A DNA stretch of 64,000 nucleotides from Thermoplasmata archaeon (GTDB taxonomy: Archaea > Thermoplasmatota > Thermoplasmata > Methanomassiliicoccales > Methanomethylophilaceae), in contig SUTB01000001.1 of the NCBI GenBank assembly GCA_015063125.1, positions 620,001 to 684,000 on the forward strand, in the 5' to 3' direction. The notes under the pieces are model-generated. The model was not told the origin of the DNA and made no database searches. It saw only the letters and a list, made by a program, of their open reading frames with translations. Position numbers and translations under genes: made by a program. Of the stretch, positions 1-6,955 are shown one piece after another. Numbering within the stretch: position 1 is the first letter of the stretch; each line of letters starts with the position of its first letter.

Positions 1-715
1 AGGCTTTCTCCGCATCGGGCTCTATGCCCTCGATGCCCTCTGCATAGATGTAGGCAAGCCTCTCAGCGGCAAAGGGATCGTTGGAATCCGAACCTTTGGT
101 GTACCATTCCACAGCCTTCGGGATGTCCCTCTTAGTACCGTTTCCGAACTCGTATGCTATGGCGAGATGGAACATGGCATTCAGATTGCCGTTGTTGGCT
201 GCAGTGCGGTACATTTTGAAGGCCTTAGATTCATCCTTGCCCACTCCGAGACCTTCCTGGAAGAGGAACGCTAGATTTGTACGCGCCTCATCGTTCCCCT
301 GATTGGCAGCGAGACGGAACAGCCTGACAGCTTCCTTGTAGTCCTGTTTGACGGCTATACCGTCCATATAGGCTAGTCCCGCGTAAAGCTGGGCATCGGG
401 GATGCCGTCCTTGGCGGCGAGTATCGACATCTTCGCGGCCTTATCCTGATCCATGCCGTCATACTCACCCTGCATGTACATCCTGACCAGAAGGGTCATG
501 GCCTCGCTCTGGCCCTTGTCTGATGCCTCCTCGAGATACTTGTACCCCAAGGCCTCATCCTGGGGGATGTCCCAACCGAATAGATATGCCATTCCCAAAG
601 CATAGAGACCATCCGGATCGTTCTGCTTTGCGAGCTGCTTTACCTCTTCGATCGAAAGCTCCGTCTCACCCTGCGAGGAGTGGAAGACGAAGCCTCTCTT
701 CTCTTCATCCGACAT
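1..715 (-). CDS. Sel1-repeat (SLR/TPR-like) protein, 3' end cut by window edge
   Basis: About 238 codons are visible from ATG at 715 leftwards with no stop before the window edge. After a ~35-residue N-terminal segment containing GETELSIEEVKQLA the protein consists of ~36-residue helical repeats with the Sel1 pattern (A..LA..Y..G.G...D..KA..W...A...G...A); five to six copies are visible, for example AVRLFRLAANQGNDEA and AVEWYTKGSDSNDPFA. Such proteins are alpha-solenoid scaffolds for protein-protein contacts; the partner cannot be read from sequence. No signal peptide is seen, so it is probably cytosolic. The 5' leader carries nested inverted repeats (719-774), and a degraded copy of the leader and first ~40 codons lies at about 3785-4006. 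Confidence 0.85.
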   Translation of the reverse strand, partial: MSDEEKRGFVFHSSQGETELSIEEVKQLAKQNDPDGLYALGMAYLFGWDIPQDEALGYKYLEEASDKGQSEAMTLLVRMYMQGEYDGMDQDKAAKMSILAAKDGIPDAQLYAGLAYMDGIAVKQDYKEAVRLFRLAANQGNDEARTNLAFLFQEGLGVGKDESKAFKMYRTAANNGNLNAMFHLAIAYEFGNGTKRDIPKAVEWYTKGSDSNDPFAAERLAYIYAEGIEGIEPDAEKA

Positions 716-718
716 ACG

Positions 719-774
719 ATTTCCCGAACATGACACTATCAATGATTATTGATATGACGCTCAGTTCGGGAAAT
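719..774. repeat. Nested inverted repeats in Sel1 gene leader
   Basis: ATTTCCCGAAC (719-729) is perfectly inverted as GTTCGGGAAAT (764-774), and inside it TATCAAT (737-743) is inverted as ATTGATA (748-754). The structure sits just before the start codon of the minus-strand Sel1 gene, downstream of a TATA-like TTATTTAT around 789-797. It could be an RNA hairpin in the leader or a two-site operator. In the second copy (3901-3960) both arms have decayed. Confidence 0.6.
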
Positions 775-834
775 GAATCAAAAAAGCACAATAAATAACC
801 TACCCTGTCCGTCAGAACAGGGCAGGAATGCGTT

Positions 835-1311
835 TCATCCGGCCAATAGGCCTTTTCCAGCCATCTTCAAGGTGGCTTTCTTCAGCTCGGGATCGTCTCT
901 CAGATAGCACCTCACCGTGGTGACGGGATCCTCGTGTCTCATCGCTATCGCGATGTCTCCGAGCTCTGCACCGTTGTGCCTCATATTCGTGGCCGCGAAC
1001 CTCCTCAGGCTGTGTGGGGTGAACTCCTTCACACCAGACCTTTCTGCGAGATTCTTCAGCCTGGCGTAGATCACGTCCCCGGTCATAGGCATCCCGTAAG
1101 AGTTGAGGAATATCGCGTCGGGGTCGTAATCCCCCCACTTGTCAGCGATCATCTCCCTCTTCTCGAGGTATTCCTTCAAGGAATCGCTAACGCTGTCCAT
1201 TATCGGCAGCTTCGACAGTTTCCCGTTAGGGCCGAAGCCTTTGCTCCAGAACTCGAAGTTGCCGTCCTTGATATCGGAGAATCTCATCTTGCCGATCTCC
1301 CCTCTGCGCAT
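835..1311 (-). pseudogene. Tyrosine recombinase, catalytic domain only (N-terminus lost)
   Basis: The 158 residues form the catalytic half of a phage-type integrase: Arg in MRRGEIGKM (residues 2-3), H100-x2-R103 in TPHSLRRFAA, H126 in AMRHEDP and the nucleophile Y136 in TVRCYLRDD. The residues that normally precede the first Arg motif and the entire N-terminal SAM-like DNA-binding domain (~150 residues) are absent; upstream sequence instead belongs to another broken gene. The apparent ATG is merely the Met inside the motif. This is a remnant of an integrative element and lies between two copies of the Sel1 5' region. Confidence 0.8.
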
Positions 1312-1319
1312 AGGTGTGC

Positions 1320-1617
1320 TTGGTGACGATCAGCGAGTTCCCGTTCTGGCAGGGCTTTGTACGCGCTGATTCCGGCGTTTATGTCCGACGATTGGGTCTC
1401 CCCGTTGTCCTGCTTCTCGATGTAGTACTCCCACCTGCCGTCCAGCACGGTTCCGTCGCCGAAGTTCTCGGATGTCATCGTCAGCCTGGGCGTGTATCTG
1501 TAGATCGAGAGGTCGGGCTCCCCCGCGGCATCGCTGGATTCGGCCATGGGGGACGAATACCGCCAATGCAAGCACCATAACGGCCAGCAGGGCCGTCCTG
1601 GAATGCGATTCCCTCAT
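1320..1617 (-). pseudogene. Secreted-protein fragment with frameshift at a C5 run
   Basis: From ATG 1617 a typical signal peptide (RTALLAVMVLALAVFV) is read, but the frame breaks at a run of five C (1548-1552, minus strand). Removing one C joins it to a plausible continuation, MAESSDAAGEPDLSIYRYTP, followed by WEYYIEKQDNGETQSSD. That second frame then runs into the integrase fragment near 1320-1350, so the 3' end is also lost. I do not recognise the family. A sequencing indel could explain the frameshift but not the truncation. Confidence 0.5.
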
Positions 1618-1621
1618 GGGA

Positions 1622-1720
1622 TCACTCTCCGATGATTCCCACGGTGGGCTCGTCCTTCAGCCCATTCACGTGTACGTGGGAAGTACCGGACCACACCTTG
1701 TGTCCGATCATCTGCTTCAT
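1622..1720 (-). pseudogene. 32-codon remnant related to the gene at 3370-3647
   Basis: A 32-residue reading frame contains HKVWSGTSHVHVNGLKDEP, clearly related to AKVWFDSSAHVHVDGLKDQ in the gene at 3370-3647. Nothing else of that gene is preserved here. It is most likely a leftover of a duplicated block that also includes the Sel1 5' end. Confidence 0.45.
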
Positions 1721-1797
1721 ACCTCACTTTTCCCTTTGTTTGTTCTCCCCGCTTCTATAGAGTCATCCGCCTTTCATGGATGCAGAGCAAGACATCG

Positions 1798-1812
1798 ATA
1801 CATATCTATATT
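1798..1812 (+). promoter_or_regulatory. arsR promoter / ArsR half-operator
   Basis: The AT box ATATCTATATT (1802-1812) resembles an archaeal TATA element centred about 27 bp before ATG 1833, so arsR is probably leaderless. It also shares TATCTATA with the longer palindrome before arsM, as expected if ArsR represses both. Confidence 0.5.
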
Positions 1813-1832
1813 CAGTTCGACATTTGCGAGGC

Positions 1833-2093
1833 ATGCCGGACATCGATTCCGAGATCTTCAAAGCCATGTCGGATGCCAATAGGCTGAGGATACTGACCAT
1901 GCTCTCCTCGGGGGAGATCTGCGCCTGCCGGATACTGGAAGCTCTGGACATCACGCAGCCCACGCTTTCCCATCACATGAAGATTTTGTGCGGATGCGGC
2001 CTCGTCTCAGTAAGGAAGGAAGGGCAATGGTCGTATTATTCGCTCAACCGCAGCAAGCTGGAGGATCTCAAATCCTTCCTGGATTCGCTTTGA
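1833..2093 (+). CDS. arsR: ArsR-family arsenite/metal-responsive repressor
   Basis: A compact winged-helix repressor of 86 residues: DSEIFKAMSDANRLRILTML is the ArsR/SmtB helix 2-3 signature, TQPTLSHHMKIL the recognition helix, and SVRKEGQWSYYSL the wing. The metal site is represented by C30-A-C32 in GEICACRIL, with a second pair C53/C55. An in-frame ATG at 1776 would add 19 residues, but a TATA-like box lies inside that stretch, so ATG 1833 is preferred. It sits directly before arsM with a palindromic operator between them, so it probably autoregulates and represses arsM until arsenite binds. Confidence 0.9.
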   Translation: MPDIDSEIFKAMSDANRLRILTMLSSGEICACRILEALDITQPTLSHHMKILCGCGLVSVRKEGQWSYYSLNRSKLEDLKSFLDSL

Positions 2094-2103
2094 GCTGAAT
2101 TAC

Positions 2104-2132
2104 ATAGATAAATATCTATATAGATAATTATC
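2104..2132. promoter_or_regulatory. arsM promoter with three overlapping palindromes (ArsR operator)
   Basis: Three overlapping dyads are present: ATAGATA/TATCTAT (2104-2110 and 2113-2119), ATCTATATAGAT (2114-2125, perfect) and GATAATTATC (2123-2132, perfect). The middle one doubles as a TATA box about 25 bp before ATG 2144, so a bound repressor would block TBP directly and the mRNA would be leaderless. Confidence 0.6.
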
Positions 2133-2143
2133 AATGTATAATC

Positions 2144-3199
2144 ATGACTTCAATGAGACCGTCCGATGACGAGAGAATCAGGGAAGATGTCCGCGACTAC
2201 TACGGAAAGCAGCTGAAGGGTAGCTCGGACCTCAAGACCAACGCATGCACCTGCTCCGCTGCACCCGACAGCAGGATATCGTCCGTGATACCGCTGATAG
2301 ATGAGGAGATCCTCAACAGATTCTACGGTTGCGGCTCCCCTTTACCCCCGCTCTTGGACGGGCTGACCGTCCTTGACCTTGGATGCGGAACCGGAAGGGA
2401 CGTGTACATAGCATCCAAACTTGTGGGGGAGAAAGGGCACGTCATCGGCGTGGACATGACCAGGGAACAGCTGAATGTGGCCGAATCCCACATCGAGAGT
2501 CAGACTGAGAGATTCGGATATACTCGGCCGAATGTGGAGTTCAGGCAGGGCTATATAGAGGACCTGAGGTCCGTCGGCATAGAGGATGCTTCGATAGATG
2601 TGGTGATCTCCAATTGCGTGATCAACCTCTCGCCCAGAAAGGATTTGGTATTCAGAGAGATACATCGTGTGCTGAAGGAGGGCGGGGAGCTGTACTTCTC
2701 GGATGTTTTCGCAGACAGGAGGGTCCCGGATGAGGTCTACGCTGATCCCGTGATAAGAGGGGAATGCCTTGGGGGAGCGATGTATGTTGAGGATTTCCGT
2801 CGGGCGATGGAGAAGGCCGGTTTCCAGGTTGTGAGGTACGTATCGGTATCCGACGTGACCATAGACAACCCGGAGATCAGGAAGATCGTCGGAGACGTCA
2901 GATTCACCTCCCGCACGGTGAGGGCATTCAAGCTCGCCGACCTGGAGGACGAGTGCGAGGATTATGGGCAGACAGTCATCTATGACGGGGGCATAGAAGG
3001 TCATCCCGACTGGTTCGATCTGGACAACGGGCACCGCTTCTACACCAATCATCCAAAGTCAGTCTGCGGGAACACCGCCTCGATGTGCTCCGAGACGCGC
3101 TATGGTGCACATCTCTATGCGAGGGGTGACAGATCTCGTCATTACGGCTTATTCGACTGTAAGGATGACGAGCCCAGAGGAGGTTGCTGCTGCAGGTGA
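2144..3199 (+). CDS. arsM: Arsenite S-adenosylmethionine methyltransferase ArsM
   Basis: Methylates As(III) with SAM in the cytosol. The class I methyltransferase core starts at LTVLDLGCGTGRD (GCGTG 80-84) and continues through VIGVDMTREQL and SNCVINLSPRKD. The arsenic-binding cysteines expected of ArsM are in place: an N-terminal C35/C37 pair (ACTCS), C158 in NCVINL and C208 in RGECLGGAMY. The 351-residue length fits the family. The C-terminus ends in a GGCCCR cluster, which is common in ArsM and may take part in arsenite handover. It is co-regulated with arsR, probably from its own operator-promoter. Confidence 0.93.
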   Translation: MTSMRPSDDERIREDVRDYYGKQLKGSSDLKTNACTCSAAPDSRISSVIPLIDEEILNRFYGCGSPLPPLLDGLTVLDLGCGTGRDVYIASKLVGEKGHVIGVDMTREQLNVAESHIESQTERFGYTRPNVEFRQGYIEDLRSVGIEDASIDVVISNCVINLSPRKDLVFREIHRVLKEGGELYFSDVFADRRVPDEVYADPVIRGECLGGAMYVEDFRRAMEKAGFQVVRYVSVSDVTIDNPEIRKIVGDVRFTSRTVRAFKLADLEDECEDYGQTVIYDGGIEGHPDWFDLDNGHRFYTNHPKSVCGNTASMCSETRYGAHLYARGDRSRHYGLFDCKDDEPRGGCCCR

Positions 3200-3369
3200 A
3201 CGTATCGTTCAATTGTTCATCTGGTTGATCCTGCGATCTATATGACTGGCTCCCCACGACACCTGCGGCAGTCCTGTCTTGCATATAAGACGGATATTCA
3301 TAAGCTGTGAAAAATCGACGGTATACGCCCGATATGCATCTGAAGGTCTGTCGCAAGGAGCCTTTCAAT

Positions 3370-3647
3370 AGATTAAGTCGTTGGAAGAACCTGTCCTCGA
3401 GATTGCTTCTAATGATCTCCGCGGTGAGCTGGTCCTTCAGCCCGTCCACATGCACGTGCGCGGATGAATCGAACCAGACCTTGGCCCTCTTTATCTTCTC
3501 CATCGGCGGAGCGTTCCATTCGTTCTGGACGAAGGATTCCAGAACGTCGCCTATCAGATCGAACCAGTCGTTGACGTAGTAGCGTACCTCCCCTGAGGAC
3601 GATGTCCACGGGTGGAGCTCCTTCCTGATTGTTCCGATATCGCTCAC
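3370..3647 (-). CDS. Conserved protein of unknown function, probably 3'-truncated
   Basis: The first ~92 residues look protein-like (SDIGTIRKELHPWTSSSGEV, WFDLIGDVLESFV, AKVWFDSSAHVHVDGLKDQ). The open frame formally continues to 2976, but beyond about 3370 it turns into low-quality sequence antisense to arsM, so I place the real 3' limit near 3370. No catalytic motif is recognised. A 32-codon fragment related to its centre lies at 1622-1720. The gene may be broken or fast evolving. Confidence 0.45.
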
Positions 3648-3668
3648 GGCTCTGCATCAACGGCTGCA

Positions 3669-3896
3669 TTATAAAACTTGGAAGATGAGCAGATCATACG
3701 CGGCAACTGGATGGAAGCATCCCCTCAATCGCGGCCTTAAGTAAATCGTTCTGGGAGCATTGCTCGAAGTACCTCCGAGCGCGTACAATCCATCCGGATC
3801 GTTCTGCTCTGCGAGCTGCTTTACCTCTTCGATCGAAAGCTCCGTCTCCCCCTGTGATGTGTGGAAGACAAAGCCTCTTTTTCCATCATCCGACAT
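3669..3896 (-). pseudogene. Truncated duplicate of the Sel1 gene 5' end
   Basis: Its first ~40 codons (SDDGKRGFVFHTSQGETELS, EEVKQLAEQNDPDGLYAL) match the start of the Sel1 gene at 715 almost residue for residue, then identity ends abruptly and unrelated codons follow to a stop at 3669. The similarity continues upstream into the leader (AATAAATAACCTACCC and CCGTCAGAACAG occur in both copies), so a segment of about 220 bp (602-825 versus 3785-4006) was duplicated in the same orientation. Confidence 0.8.
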
Positions 3897-4173
3897 ACGA
3901 TTTCCCAAACTCTACTAACACCAATGCATCAGGTGCCACGTTCAGTTCAGGAAAAGAATCTTGAAGCGATAATAAATAACCTACCCCGTCCGTCAGAACA
4001 GTGCAGAAAATCGCCTCTTTCTTTTCCACATGCGTCTCACATCTTGTTCGGATGCTACCGTCGTTCCTGCGATGGATAATGGGTTTTACTGATAGATATG
4101 GGTAGATGAGAGGTCTGCTCCGGCTGCCGGGCGAATTGGTTATTTAACCTCCATGAGTATGGAATCATGATCG
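3897..4173. other. Intergenic region: duplicated leader plus promoter of 4174
   Basis: The left part (to about 4006) is the degraded copy of the Sel1 leader. The rest holds no credible gene; a TATA-like TTATTTAA around 4139-4146 fits a promoter for the gene starting at 4174. Confidence 0.5.
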
Positions 4174-4866
4174 ATGTCAATAAGATGCCTGAAATCGGAG
4201 ATACAGTGCCTGAACGCGGTCATAGGGTGCACCAGAGGATGCGAGTATTGCTATGCGAGAGCCGTCGCCAGAAGATATCATGTGACGGAGGACTTCTCGA
4301 TACCGCAGTTCTTCCCGACAAAACTGAGGATCCTGGACAGGAAACTCCCGCGCATCTACTTCATGACCGGGATGAGCGACCTCTCCGATTGGAAAAGGGA
4401 ATGGATAGACACTACCATGGATGCCGTCGGGAAAAACCCGCAGCACCAGTACATATTCCTGACCAAATCCCCGGACAGATTGAGGATCGGGAGCGATATA
4501 GATAACGTGTGCTTCGGTGTGACTATCACGAGGGATTCAGAGAAGGGCAGGATAAGGGAGCTTCGGAGGAATGTCCGTGCGGGAAGCTACCACATCACTT
4601 TCGAACCGATGTTCGACCGCATATCCGACATTGATTTCGAAGGGGTCGATTGGATAGTCCTCGGTACGGAGACTGGAAACCGCAGAGGAAAGACCGTATC
4701 GCAGCGTGATTGGATACAGGACATCGCCGATTCGGCCATCGGATCGGGCGTCAGCGTCTTCATGAAGGAGGATGTAAAAGACATCATGGGCGAAGAGAAC
4801 ATGATACAGGAGCTTCCCAGAGCCTACGAGGAGCTTCTGGTCAGGCAGAAGGGGCGGAGATCATGA
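4174..4866 (+). CDS. DUF5131 / Gp37-Gp68-like radical SAM-type protein
   Basis: A 230-residue protein with an N-terminal CxxxCxxC cluster in GCTRGCEYCYARA (C19, C23, C26), the three cysteines that hold the 4Fe-4S cluster of radical SAM enzymes. The blocks MTGMSDLSDW, YIFLTKSPDRL, FGVTI and WIVLGTETG are hallmarks of DUF5131 (phage Gp37/Gp68-like) proteins, whose substrate is not established. Its stop codon overlaps the start of the SPL-like radical SAM gene by ATGA, so the two are translationally coupled and probably work on the same substrate. Confidence 0.75.
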   Translation: MSIRCLKSEIQCLNAVIGCTRGCEYCYARAVARRYHVTEDFSIPQFFPTKLRILDRKLPRIYFMTGMSDLSDWKREWIDTTMDAVGKNPQHQYIFLTKSPDRLRIGSDIDNVCFGVTITRDSEKGRIRELRRNVRAGSYHITFEPMFDRISDIDFEGVDWIVLGTETGNRRGKTVSQRDWIQDIADSAIGSGVSVFMKEDVKDIMGEENMIQELPRAYEELLVRQKGRRS

Positions 4867-5759
4867 GCGATATAGTGGTTAAAGAGATAGAGACGAAGAA
4901 CATCATGACCAAATCATCCGGTCCGCTGGGTGGTTATGCGGTCAACCCGTACACCGGATGCTCCCACGGATGCAGATACTGCTATGCGTCGTTCATGAAG
5001 AGATTCACGGGACACACCGAGCCCTGGGGAAAGTTCCTGGATGTCAAGGACTGGCCGAAGGTAGACTCCTCGAAGTACGACAATCAGACTGTGCTGATCG
5101 GCACCGTCACGGACCCCTACGTCCCGCAAGAGAAGAAGTATCTCAGGACGAGGAAGCTACTCGAACAGCTTTCCGGGAGCAAGGCCGATATCACCATATG
5201 CACCAGATCAGACCTTGTTCTCAGGGACTTGGATCTTCTGAAGGGTTTCGAACGCATGACCGTTTCCTTCTCCATCAACACCCTGGACGATTCCTTCAGA
5301 TCGGACATGGACAAGGCCATGAGTATAGAGAGGCGCCTGGATGCCATGAAGAAGCTCTACGACGAGGGAATACGCACGGTCACCTTCATCTCGCCTGTCT
5401 TCCCGGGGATAACCGATATAGAAGCAATCATAAGGAGGACAAAGGACCAATGCGACCTGGTTTGGCTGGAGAATCTCAATCTCAGGGGAGGATTCAAGTC
5501 CGATATACTGTCGTACATCGAGGAGAGATATCCTAACTTAGTTCCGCTGTACAAGGAGATCTATACGAAGAAGAACCGCTCCTATTTCATCGACCAGGAA
5601 AGGAAGACGGAGAGCCTGGCCAAGGAATTGGGTTGCCCATTCACCGACAACTGGACACCATACGGGAGGGCGGAACCCGGACATCCCGTCATAGTCGATT
5701 ACTTCTATCACGAGGAGGTCAGGAAGACCAACAACTCCGGGGTCAGGAACAGGAAATGA
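4863..5759 (+). CDS. SPL-family radical SAM protein
   Basis: 298 residues from ATG 4863. C33-x3-C37-x2-C40 in YTGCSHGCRYCYASFM is the radical SAM cluster, and the spacing plus NPYTGCSHGC(R)YCYA are typical of the spore photoproduct lyase-like (SplB/COG1533) family. Later blocks IGTVTDPYVPQE and TICTRSDLVLRDLDLL fit the same family. In archaea these proteins are uncharacterised; DNA or RNA repair or modification is possible but unproven. It overlaps the DUF5131 gene by four bases, so both should be made together. Confidence 0.85.
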   Translation: MSDIVVKEIETKNIMTKSSGPLGGYAVNPYTGCSHGCRYCYASFMKRFTGHTEPWGKFLDVKDWPKVDSSKYDNQTVLIGTVTDPYVPQEKKYLRTRKLLEQLSGSKADITICTRSDLVLRDLDLLKGFERMTVSFSINTLDDSFRSDMDKAMSIERRLDAMKKLYDEGIRTVTFISPVFPGITDIEAIIRRTKDQCDLVWLENLNLRGGFKSDILSYIEERYPNLVPLYKEIYTKKNRSYFIDQERKTESLAKELGCPFTDNWTPYGRAEPGHPVIVDYFYHEEVRKTNNSGVRNRK

Positions 5760-5948
5760 TTCCGCCGCTCAGGACCTGATCAGATGCGGATCTCCTGATA
5801 CTTTGCACTCATTCGCCGTATGATCACCGTTCTGTATTGCTCCGCTCGAAGTGGTTCCATGTTCTGCCAGCGGCGAATTCATGCCGATAGTTACCTCAGC
5901 GTTACTATGTTACCCTCTGGTTTCTTATTTACCTATTAGTTTCTGTTC

Positions 5949-5979
5949 GATACTAATACTCATAGCAATATCTAGTATC
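5949..5979. promoter_or_regulatory. Inverted repeat before the 5991 gene
   Basis: GATACTA (5949-5955) and TAGTATC (5973-5979) form a perfect 7-bp dyad with a 17-bp spacer, ending 11 bp before ATG 5991. The AT-rich TTATTTACC lies further upstream. It has the layout of a repressor operator overlapping the transcription start. Confidence 0.4.
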
Positions 5980-5990
5980 GGTGAGAAACC

Positions 5991-6458
5991 ATGTCACAAC
6001 AGATAGAGAGACTCGAACATGGAATGATCACGAAGATCGCATGCGGGGACATGAACGTCCGCGTATACAGCACCAAGAACGCCATCGAGGACCAGGTCAT
6101 CATCCTGGACCGTCAAGGAAAGGGGATCATCATCGAACTGCCCTGCTTCCATGACGGCATCGCGGAGCTTACCAAGTATCTGGCCGATAACAAGCTGGAG
6201 ATCGTCGGAAAGCTGGTATCCTACCACGCGGAAGGTTCCTCCTTCCTCCCTGATGTCAAGAACTATTTGACCGAGTCAGCAGTCGCATACAACACCGACG
6301 GAGAGGGAGCACACCTGGTGCAGAACTTTTCCGGAGTCTTCGGAGCCGCTTTCGATTCCGGGATAATCAACGCCGGCGAGAAGCTCAACGGAGGAAAGAT
6401 GAACATCGCAGGGATCGACATCGAGATCATCCCCCAACGGGATACCTCTCGTGTATGA
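5991..6458 (+). CDS. Metallo-hydrolase-like N-terminal region, 3'-truncated chimera
   Basis: The 155-residue frame shows alternating strand patterns (VYSTKNAIEDQVIILDR, GIIIELPCFHDGIAEL) that recall short MBL-fold-like proteins, but it stops where the second half of such a domain should begin and no HxHxDH is seen. The truncation coincides with fusion to the 3' end of a phosphoglycerate mutase gene (6433-6522) in another frame. Expression may be controlled by the inverted repeat upstream. Function unknown; family assignment is tentative. Confidence 0.45.
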   Translation: MSQQIERLEHGMITKIACGDMNVRVYSTKNAIEDQVIILDRQGKGIIIELPCFHDGIAELTKYLADNKLEIVGKLVSYHAEGSSFLPDVKNYLTESAVAYNTDGEGAHLVQNFSGVFGAAFDSGIINAGEKLNGGKMNIAGIDIEIIPQRDTSRV

Positions 6459-6522
6459 GTTCGATAAGGATTTCAACGTCATATCGAAGAGATATCTGGA
6501 CGACAAGTCCGTTCTGGCTTGA
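6433..6522 (+). pseudogene. 3' fragment of a second phosphoglycerate mutase gene
   Basis: Reading CCC at 6433 onward gives PNGIPLVYEFDKDFNVISKR and a further few residues to TGA at 6520-6522. This matches the C-terminal part of GpmA encoded at 27926-28681 ([20 protein letters not shown]). No other part of a mutase is present. The fragment is out of frame with the preceding gene by one base at a C5 run (6431-6435); removal of one C would fuse the two. Confidence 0.75.
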
Positions 6523-6554
6523 AAATTTGGAGAGATAAGTAAAGGGGGGTTGGA

Positions 6555-6573
6555 GGACAGTTTGCTGCTGTCC
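6555..6573. terminator. Hairpin, possible terminator
   Basis: GGACAG (6555-6560) pairs with CTGTCC (6568-6573) across a 7-base loop, immediately at the 3' end of the minus-strand small gene at 6575-6721. There is no strong T tract, so the role is uncertain. Confidence 0.3.
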
Positions 6574-6574
6574 T

Positions 6575-6721
6575 TCATTGCTTGTTGCGGTTCTTGAACA
6601 TCTTGATGGCCTTGGCTGCAGCGTCGAGGTCTATGTTCAGTCCATCGCCATCTTGCTCTTCTTCCCATCTGGCCTCTTCATTGTCCGTCTCGTGCTTCTT
6701 AAGGAACTCTCTCAATCCCAT
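6575..6721 (-). CDS. Small acidic protein, 48 aa, unknown
   Basis: From ATG 6721 to TGA at 6575: a charged N-terminal helix (LREFLKKHETDNEEARWEEE), an acidic centre and a basic amphipathic end (AAAKAIKMFKNRNKQ). No known domain. A TATA-like TTTATATA element at 6753-6762 lies upstream on the correct side. The coding call depends on regular codon use and promoter position only. Confidence 0.45.
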   Translation of the reverse strand: MGLREFLKKHETDNEEARWEEEQDGDGLNIDLDAAAKAIKMFKNRNKQ

Positions 6722-6838
6722 TTTGAGTCACCGGATATGAATCCGTTTAACTGATTTATATACCTTTGACCAGGAAGGTCGGAACGAATAGAAGTTTCGG
6801 AACCTGAACCTCATATGCATTAGATCAGAACGCTGACA

Positions 6839-6955
6839 GCATGTGCAGGGCCCGCTGTCCTCGAATTCAAGCCCGACGAGGTCGAGGGGGCTTACGTCTC
6901 GATAAGGAAAGAAAAGTCCAGCGAGAATTACAGCATCGATGATGGGCATAGGTTT
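6839..6955 (+). pseudogene. Possible 3' gene remnant, no start codon
   Basis: One frame reads ACAGPAVLEFKPDEVEGAYV, then SENYSIDDGHRFSM and TAG at 6953-6955, with protein-like composition, but upstream in-frame TAG at about 6821 leaves no start. It could be the tail of a lost gene. I do not recognise the family. Confidence 0.25.

Noticed and set aside
2976-3370. Extension of the minus-strand gene at 3647 down to 2976
   Set aside because: This part is antisense to arsM, of poor protein character (Ser/Arg runs), and probably just an open shadow frame.
6728-6949. Minus-strand 73-codon frame
   Set aside because: The opposite strand has a more protein-like remnant (6839-6955), and this frame has no promoter or family features.
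6953-6955. TAG at the end of the 6839 remnant as a third pyrrolysine codon
   Set aside because: The frame after the TAG is antisense to the SprT-like gene and not protein-like, and no start codon exists upstream.
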